Origin: LH-M37 sp965602855
GTDB taxonomy: Bacteria > Pseudomonadota > Gammaproteobacteria > SZUA-229
Assembly (NCBI GenBank): GCA_965602855.1
Contig: CBFCZV010000006.1
Span: 19,433 to 83,432, forward strand
DNA length: 64,000 nucleotides
Reading direction: 5' to 3'
The notes beneath the pieces were generated by a model. That model worked only from the letters and a program-made list of their open reading frames with translations, was not told the DNA's origin and did no database searches. Below are positions 58,060 to 64,000 of this stretch, piece by piece (within the stretch, counting starts at the first letter, position 1; each line of letters starts with the position of its first letter). A program made the position numbers and the translations under genes.

Positions 58060-59364
58060 CTATGCATTTATAACATTCCTACGACCACCTCTATACACGC
58101 CTCTTGTATCAACAATTAATTTTGCATTATCCAGAATCAATGAATAATCAAAATCATCATGATTTGCTCCAACCACGATACAGTCATATTGCTGGATTTG
58201 TTCTGCATCAAGAGCAATACTTTTCAAGTTAAAACTATACCGACGCATTTTTGGAAACACTGGCACATAGGTATCTGAATATTCCACCTCGGCACCTGCA
58301 TCTTTCATTAACTGCATAATCTCCACTGACGGTGACTCGCGCATATCATCAACGTTCTTTTTATATGCAATACCCAGCATTAATATTCGACTGCCGTTGA
58401 TAGATTTTTTATAGTCATTCAAGCCTTGAACAATTTTTCCAACAACCCATTCGGGCATATTATTGTTTACTTCCCCTGCCAGCTCAATAAACCGTGTATT
58501 GATTCCATATTCACGCGCCTTCCATGTCAGGTAAAAAGGATCAATAGGTATGCAGTGCCCGCCTAACCCCGGCCCTGGATAATAAGGAACAAAACCAAAT
58601 GGTTTAGTTGCTGCTGCATCTATTACCTCATATATATCAATTCCCATTTTATCGGCAACAATTTTCATTTCATTGACCAGTCCAATATTGACCGCACGAT
58701 GGATATTCTCAAGCAGCTTTGTCATCTCTGCGGTACGCGTTGAACTTACCGGAACAACCTTATCAATAACCTTAGCATAAAGTGCTACACCAACTTCCTG
58801 ACAAGCTTTAGTATCCCCGCCGCATACCTTGGGTATAGTTTGTGTTGTAAAATTCTTATTACCCGGATCTTCTCGCTCTGGTGAATAGACAAGAAAAATA
58901 TCTTCGCCCACATTCAGGCCCATACTTTCTATTCGTGGCCTGAGTTCTTCATCTGTTGTGCCTGGATATGTCGTGCTTTCAAGTGAAACAACCTGACCTT
59001 TTCGGATGTAAGGCAGCAAAGAATTCATTGTATCAAGCACAAAACTCAGATCAGGTTCTCTATGCTGGTCCAGGGGTGTTGGTACGCATAATATCAATGC
59101 ATCAACTTCACTTGCTTTTGAAAAATCAACAGTTGCTTCAAAGCCATTATCTAGCATACCCTGTATAGCTGAGTCAGGAATGTGTTTGATATAGGTTTTT
59201 CCACTAGATAATTGATCAATTTTTGATTGGTCAATATCAAAACCAATAACTTTGTAACCTTTGTTAGAAAAACCAAGTGAAAGAGGAAGACCTACATAGC
59301 CCAGACCAACTATACCAATCAATGCGGTTTTTTTATTAAGGCGCTCTATTAACTCTTGTTTCAT
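58060..59364 (-). CDS. UDP-N-acetylhexosamine 6-dehydrogenase (WbpA/WecC type)
   Basis: 434 residues; oxidises a UDP-N-acetyl sugar to the uronic acid with two NAD+. N-terminal NAD site IGIVGLGYVGLPLSLGFS, CVPTPLDQHREPDLSFV, SLESTTYPGTTDEEL, and catalytic Cys in YPGPGLGGHCIPIDPFYL, followed by WKAREYG as in WbpA-like enzymes; C-terminal GIAYKKNVDDMRESPS. The exact substrate (UDP-GlcNAc or UDP-ManNAc) cannot be settled. It starts 39 bases after the manC/A stop. Confidence 0.92.
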   Translation of the reverse strand: MKQELIERLNKKTALIGIVGLGYVGLPLSLGFSNKGYKVIGFDIDQSKIDQLSSGKTYIKHIPDSAIQGMLDNGFEATVDFSKASEVDALILCVPTPLDQHREPDLSFVLDTMNSLLPYIRKGQVVSLESTTYPGTTDEELRPRIESMGLNVGEDIFLVYSPEREDPGNKNFTTQTIPKVCGGDTKACQEVGVALYAKVIDKVVPVSSTRTAEMTKLLENIHRAVNIGLVNEMKIVADKMGIDIYEVIDAAATKPFGFVPYYPGPGLGGHCIPIDPFYLTWKAREYGINTRFIELAGEVNNNMPEWVVGKIVQGLNDYKKSINGSRILMLGIAYKKNVDDMRESPSVEIMQLMKDAGAEVEYSDTYVPVFPKMRRYSFNLKSIALDAEQIQQYDCIVVGANHDDFDYSLILDNAKLIVDTRGVYRGGRRNVINA

Positions 59365-59403
59365 CTTTTTTATTTTTAAAGAAATCTTATATTACGGCAT
59401 TCT

Positions 59404-60819
59404 TTATTTCTGACTGCGACCATAAACATCATCAAACCTCACAATGTCATCTTCACCCAAATAGCTACCTGTTTGAACTTCTATAATCTCCAGAGGGATT
59501 TTTCCAATATTTTCCAAACGATGTTTAATACCTAGAGGAATATAGGTTGATTCATTTTCTGAAAGCACAAACTCCTCGTCACCTTTGGTTACTTTAGCGG
59601 TGCCGTTGACCACTACCCAGTGTTCAGATCTGTGATGGTGCAACTGTAGTGATAAAACTGCACCCGGTTTTACGGTAATGCGTTTTGCCTGAAAACGATC
59701 TGAACTATCAATACCCTGATAACACCCCCAGGGACGGCAGACACTTTTATGAAGCATCACCTCATCACGACCATCGTTGTGCAATTTTTCAACAATGTTT
59801 TTTATATCTTGTACTTTCCCTCGGTGTGCAACTAACAGTGCATCATCAGTATCGACTACGATTAAATCATCTACACCCAGTGCAACCACCAGTTTTGTTT
59901 CAGCCCTGATATAACAGTTTTTTGAAGCCTCAACCTCAACATCACCAATGATTGTATTGTTCATGGCATCTGCATCACCAATATCATGTAGTGCCGCCCA
60001 TGAACCAACATCGCTCCAGCCAATATCAACCGGTATGACTACCGCATTATCCACTTTTTCCATGATAGCGTAATCAATAGAATCACTCGGGCAATTTTCA
60101 AATGAAGCTTCATCAATGCGCACGAAATCCATATCTTTCTGTGACTTGCTGTAAGCGTTGTGGCAAGCCTCAAACATCGTGGGCGCTAACCGTTCTAAAG
60201 CATCTAAATACGTCGATGCTTTAAACATGAACATGCCGCTATTCCAGTAATAACTACCCTGTTCGATATAACTCTCAGCCGTGCTCTTATCAGGCTTTTC
60301 AACAAATCCAGCGACTGAATAACAATTTTCTCCTACCGAGTCACCCGCCTTGATATAGCCATATCCAGTTTCAGGCTTATCCGGCACAATGCCAAATGTG
60401 ACCAGATTGCCAAATTCACTTTGTTCCTGCCCCATCTTCACCGCTTCAAGAAAGCCATCAACATCTCTAATATCATGATCAGCAGGCAAAACCAGCAAGA
60501 CGGGATCCTGCTCATCAGTCACGGCATTAAAGGCGGCTAAGGCGATAGCTGGTGCAGTATTACGGCCAACGGGTTCAAGAATGATGTCTACGCCTTTGAT
60601 TTCAGACTGCCTGACTTGTTCGGCCACCATAAAACGGTAGCTTTCATTACAGATTACAACGGCATGATCAATATCATCAGCGTTTTTAAAACGATTAACT
60701 GTATCCTGAAGCAACGTGGTTTCATTGAGCAGAGGGAGTAGCTGCTTGGGATGCATTTTTCTTGATAACGGCCACAATCGGGTACCGGAACCGCCCGATA
60801 GAATTACAGGAACAATCAT
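59404..60819 (-). CDS. manC: Mannose-1-phosphate guanylyltransferase / mannose-6-phosphate isomerase
   Basis: 471 residues, bifunctional type II enzyme. N-terminal GDP-mannose pyrophosphorylase with ILSGGSGTRLWPLSRKMHPK, FVEKPD and DIGWSDVGSWAAL; C-terminal cupin isomerase with VKPGAVLSLQLHHHRSEHW. It makes GDP-mannose for Gmd and glycosyltransferases. A 282-base gap upstream must hold its promoter; no clear elements were recognised. The name algA/xanB is used for the same type. Confidence 0.95.
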   Translation of the reverse strand: MIVPVILSGGSGTRLWPLSRKMHPKQLLPLLNETTLLQDTVNRFKNADDIDHAVVICNESYRFMVAEQVRQSEIKGVDIILEPVGRNTAPAIALAAFNAVTDEQDPVLLVLPADHDIRDVDGFLEAVKMGQEQSEFGNLVTFGIVPDKPETGYGYIKAGDSVGENCYSVAGFVEKPDKSTAESYIEQGSYYWNSGMFMFKASTYLDALERLAPTMFEACHNAYSKSQKDMDFVRIDEASFENCPSDSIDYAIMEKVDNAVVIPVDIGWSDVGSWAALHDIGDADAMNNTIIGDVEVEASKNCYIRAETKLVVALGVDDLIVVDTDDALLVAHRGKVQDIKNIVEKLHNDGRDEVMLHKSVCRPWGCYQGIDSSDRFQAKRITVKPGAVLSLQLHHHRSEHWVVVNGTAKVTKGDEEFVLSENESTYIPLGIKHRLENIGKIPLEIIEVQTGSYLGEDDIVRFDDVYGRSQK

Positions 60820-61101
60820 CTAACTTCCTCAAACATTTTAATTCGTAGAATGGTAGCAGGTATCGTTAAGACTGCTTCCACAATATATTGTAAATACTAA
60901 AAACTCGCGGTAAATAACAGTTACGTTAAATTTATGATTGGTCAATCATTGCATCAATCGGTGGCTAAACTCATAGCCTCTAAGCGTAACCAAATACACG
61001 AAATTGCATAGGTTTTTCCATAAACAGTATCCAGACTGTCCGCACCACTAACAAAGAAAACATTCAACAAAAGCAATATTACAAATCACTTAAATACGTA
61101 A

Positions 61102-63834
61102 CTACTTTATTTCAACAGTGGATAGATATGAGCGTGAAAACATTAGCATGAGAGCGGATAGCAGCATCAAATACCAGGACATTGCTCCGCCACCACCACT
61201 TGAAGGCACAGAATCAAAAGAAACCGCCCCTACACTTACAATTTCTCCATTAACAGTCAAGTCATCATCGCCTCGCTGACCATCAATGTAGCTGAGAATA
61301 AACATACTTCGATTCACGCCTGGAATTACGACTGATCCATCTAGGTCTTTTATCTCTCCATAATTTACTTGGCCAATATACTCAGCACCTGTCGTACCAT
61401 CATAAGAAAAATCATACCAGTGTGGCGTCAGGTTATCGGGGGTGGGTCCATATTTGTAATATGTGTTAGATGAGTCACCTTCTGGCATGAGTACACCGAC
61501 CGTCACAACAGGACTCGAATCAACAACAGTATATTGAAATATTCCATGCTTGAAATCAGCATTATTTGGCATATTATCTGGAGATGGATTAGAGGTAATA
61601 GAAACATCGTATAACAATGAACCAGGAAACGAAACAATAGTTGCGTACACATCCATATCTGTCAAAAATGATGCTACAGTGTTTTGAATATTGTCCTGCA
61701 CAGTATCATTATTAGCATCGCCATTATTTGGTGAGTTTTGTTCTTCAGCATCGGTTATACCATCAACATCCAGTTCACCTAGACCCGTCAGACCTATTAT
61801 AAATACAGGTTCATCTAGATCATTTGTCGCAATTTCCAGGCGAGCGTTATGCACACCACCCGTATCAGGTGCAAACTGAACCTCAATAGTGCAGGTTTCA
61901 TTCTGTCCAAGTGGCTGCAAATTTCCAGATGTTGTTGGCGTACCGGGGCAATTATGTCCCACTAAATAAGAAAAATTGTCTACCCCAGTAATATCCACAG
62001 CACTGAAATCTAATAATGCCGCACCTATATTTGTTATAGTTATTACCTCATATACAGGCGTAATAGAAATTTGAGCAACCCCCATATCTACTTGCTGCAC
62101 TGCATCAATGTCAGCGACACCGGTTGCACCAGTAAGAGTTATATCAACAACGCTTTCATCTAAATCGGTTGTAGTTATCGTTAAAGTGGCGTTTTTTACA
62201 CCCGCTGAGGTAGGTGCAAAAGTAATAAAAATTCCGCATACACCATTTTTATCCAAAGGTTGAGCTGTTACAGTATTTACTGACGGGCAAGAGTTTATCT
62301 GGGTAAAATCTGCGGCATCAGCTCCGGTTATGACAAGACTGGTAATCTCTAAATCAGCTAGCCCCGTATTCCTGATGGCAACACCATTTTCAACACTCCC
62401 ACCAACTTGAACAATCCCAAAATCTATAGACAGTGTGGGTATTAACAATTCGATTTCAGGCCCCACGCTATTTCCAGTAAAGTCGATGACCTTTGACCCA
62501 CCATCGCTATCAATGGTTAGCAAAGCCGATTTCAAACCCTCACTTATAGGTGCAAAGTTTACAGTTAAAGTACATGTATCCCCTGTCAACAACATGGTTG
62601 TATCGCTGCAACCAGTACCAATTAAAAAATGTCCTGCATCCGAACCAGAAACCGATACAGCAGATAAATTGAGTGGAGTGCCGCCTCTGTTTTGCAGGGT
62701 AATGGTCTCAGCGGCACTTATTGTATTTAAAGCGACATCTATGAAATCGAGCACGGTGATATTATCGAGCACCGACAAGACCGGTGTAGTGGGTATTCCC
62801 TCACCAATCATTTCAAAGGATGCCGATACCAAAAATGGATTCACAGAGGGCGTAATCACCAAATTATCCTGATAACTTCCCGCTGTGACAGGCGAAAATT
62901 CAACAGTGATAGTACATGCAGCCGATGGTGTTACGCTTACAGGACTTAATGTGTTACCTGAACAGTTTTCAGTGACAATACTAAATGGTGCGCTGAGCGT
63001 TGCTAGACTATTGCCATCCATGTCAAGATCGGCATTACCAGTGTTAGTTATAGTGATTGTCTTCTGTACTGTGGTTCCAATTGGGATAAACAAGAAATCA
63101 ATTAGCCCCGTATCCGATTCGATAACCGGTCTTTGAATAACCGTTACTGTATTTATTCGAACAAGATTGTCCTGCACTATCGGATCACCGCTTACATAAT
63201 TATTTAATGGTAATTCGCCAAAAGCTCCATGCAATAAAGAAAAATTTAAAATTGGCGCTGCTGCCATTAAATCAACCGTAGTAATACCATCATCCAGCAC
63301 CCGCCCAAACACCGCGTAGCCATCACCGGTATCTAAAGAGGTATTGTCCACCTGATTGATAAACCACTGGCTCGTGGCACTATCTGGATCGCTCGTTCTG
63401 GCCATTGATATGGTGCCGCGCACATTCGACAGTCCAGAATCAGCAAATTCATTGGTTATAGCGGCGTCTGCAGGCACCTCCTGGAGACCGCCTGGATAGG
63501 TATTTGTTACGGGATCATAATCAAAACCGCCTAAAAATGGATCAAAGGTATAGCCGCCCCCCTGAACAACAAAATCAGTCACACTCCTATGAATAAATGA
63601 CTTATCGTATCGCTTGCTGCCAAGCCCATCGTCAACATAATTAAGAAAGTTTGTAACGGTAATTGGCGTAATGGAATCATATAATTCCAGATCTAGGTCG
63701 TACTGAACCGCACCAATCTGGATATCCATTCGTACAATTTCTACAGCACTGGCCGTAGAGGCTAAAAGAACAAGTGAAAGAAGGCTGGCACTGACTAGAC
63801 GTGAACAAAAAAATAGCTTAAATATCATATACAT
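61102..63834 (-). CDS. Secreted cyclophilin-type peptidyl-prolyl isomerase with choice-of-anchor D and U domains
   Basis: 910 residues. Signal peptide 1-30. A cyclophilin domain (about 31-235) shows FIHRSVTDFVVQGGGYTFDP and GTISMARTSDPDSATSQWFI. Three to four Ash/Hydin-like choice-of-anchor D repeats follow (about 240-700; ITITNTGNADLDM, CTITVEFSPVTAGSY, with paired Cys in each). Then a choice-of-anchor U region (YKYGPTPDNLTPHWYDF, YIDGQRGDDDLTVNGEI) and a tail SSGGGGAMSWYLMLLSALML with FSRSYL, which resembles GlyGly-CTERM sorting tags. Probably surface-exposed; the ligand of the repeats is unknown. The second ATG at 63828 is also possible. Confidence 0.88.
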   Translation of the reverse strand: MYMIFKLFFCSRLVSASLLSLVLLASTASAVEIVRMDIQIGAVQYDLDLELYDSITPITVTNFLNYVDDGLGSKRYDKSFIHRSVTDFVVQGGGYTFDPFLGGFDYDPVTNTYPGGLQEVPADAAITNEFADSGLSNVRGTISMARTSDPDSATSQWFINQVDNTSLDTGDGYAVFGRVLDDGITTVDLMAAAPILNFSLLHGAFGELPLNNYVSGDPIVQDNLVRINTVTVIQRPVIESDTGLIDFLFIPIGTTVQKTITITNTGNADLDMDGNSLATLSAPFSIVTENCSGNTLSPVSVTPSAACTITVEFSPVTAGSYQDNLVITPSVNPFLVSASFEMIGEGIPTTPVLSVLDNITVLDFIDVALNTISAAETITLQNRGGTPLNLSAVSVSGSDAGHFLIGTGCSDTTMLLTGDTCTLTVNFAPISEGLKSALLTIDSDGGSKVIDFTGNSVGPEIELLIPTLSIDFGIVQVGGSVENGVAIRNTGLADLEITSLVITGADAADFTQINSCPSVNTVTAQPLDKNGVCGIFITFAPTSAGVKNATLTITTTDLDESVVDITLTGATGVADIDAVQQVDMGVAQISITPVYEVITITNIGAALLDFSAVDITGVDNFSYLVGHNCPGTPTTSGNLQPLGQNETCTIEVQFAPDTGGVHNARLEIATNDLDEPVFIIGLTGLGELDVDGITDAEEQNSPNNGDANNDTVQDNIQNTVASFLTDMDVYATIVSFPGSLLYDVSITSNPSPDNMPNNADFKHGIFQYTVVDSSPVVTVGVLMPEGDSSNTYYKYGPTPDNLTPHWYDFSYDGTTGAEYIGQVNYGEIKDLDGSVVIPGVNRSMFILSYIDGQRGDDDLTVNGEIVSVGAVSFDSVPSSGGGGAMSWYLMLLSALMLMFSRSYLSTVEIK

Positions 63835-64000
63835 ACTTGTCTTACATTATGGATGGTTGTTTTGCAGATGAATACTAACAATAATCCTGCTGCACGTCAC
63901 TAAACAAGTGTTAGCCAGGGCATTTTACGTGCTCTAAAACAAGCGACTAACAACAAGTTTCTCATCAAGGAAATTACCTGGCACAATCGAGCATTTGCTC

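Noticed and set aside
60880..60891. acaatatattgt palindrome upstream of manC
   Set aside because: Short AT-only palindromes are frequent in this AT-rich DNA; no second copy or linked promoter elements were seen.

Overview
The window looks like chromosomal DNA of a gammaproteobacterium of fairly low GC. The mfd-csiV gene pair, a cyoE-type haem O synthase, FadL/OmpP1, and a VPLPA-CTERM/exosortase system with PrsK/PrsR/PrsT regulators all fit. No rRNA, tRNA or CRISPR array was seen, so genus and species cannot be fixed from this sequence.

Layout. (1) 1-6.5 kb is housekeeping: the 3' end of cyoE, a divergent haem-copper oxidase-like subunit I, then mfd and csiV. (2) 6.6-17.6 kb is a minus-strand array of six large TPR proteins: one SEC-C/TPR/O-GlcNAc-transferase-like protein and five TPR-sulfotransferase paralogues, with a decayed relic of a second SEC-C gene lying between two of them. 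(3) 17.7-24.3 kb encodes exported proteins: a VPLPA-CTERM protein with a good sigma-54 promoter, a FadL-type porin, and a 1187-residue secreted protein carrying three modules related to the VPLPA protein, two of them almost identical. (4) 24.4-25.2 kb is a scar of two broken IS3-family elements, one lying inside the other in opposite orientation. (5) 25.2-42.2 kb is a long co-oriented minus-strand block: xrtD (exosortase fused to EpsI), a polyprenyl-phosphate sugar-1-phosphate transferase, Wza, an outer-membrane barrel, Wzz, a tyrosine autokinase, a fused ATP sulfurylase/APS kinase, gmd, and prsT-prsK-prsR. (6) 42.6-52.7 kb on the plus strand holds a flippase, a sulfotransferase, a methyltransferase, two kinase-like proteins, three glycosyltransferases and a membrane acyltransferase. 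(7) 52.7-60.8 kb on the minus strand holds an MBOAT O-acyltransferase pair inside a direct-repeat-flanked insertion, a Wzy/ligase, a WecG-type transferase, a nucleotide-sugar dehydrogenase and manC/A. (8) 61.1-63.8 kb encodes a secreted cyclophilin fused to choice-of-anchor repeats.

How the parts fit. ManC makes GDP-mannose and Gmd converts it to GDP-4-keto-6-deoxymannose. The dehydrogenase makes a uronic-acid donor. The WecA-like enzyme primes the lipid carrier, the glycosyltransferases extend the unit, the flippase and Wzy export and polymerise it, and Wzz/kinase/Wza/barrel control length and export. O-acyltransferases and a sulfotransferase decorate it. APS kinase would supply PAPS for six sulfotransferases in the window. 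PrsK/PrsR with sigma-54 probably switch on exosortase substrates. This is a sulfated, acylated exopolysaccharide locus coupled to surface-protein sorting.

The most unusual points are the ATP sulfurylase domain that has lost its catalytic RNP and GRD residues, the five-gene TPR-sulfotransferase array, the shared FDWS-x-N-x-DI module, and the direct repeats around the MBOAT cassette, which look like a single-crossover insertion that left a truncated copy of a neighbouring gene on each side.
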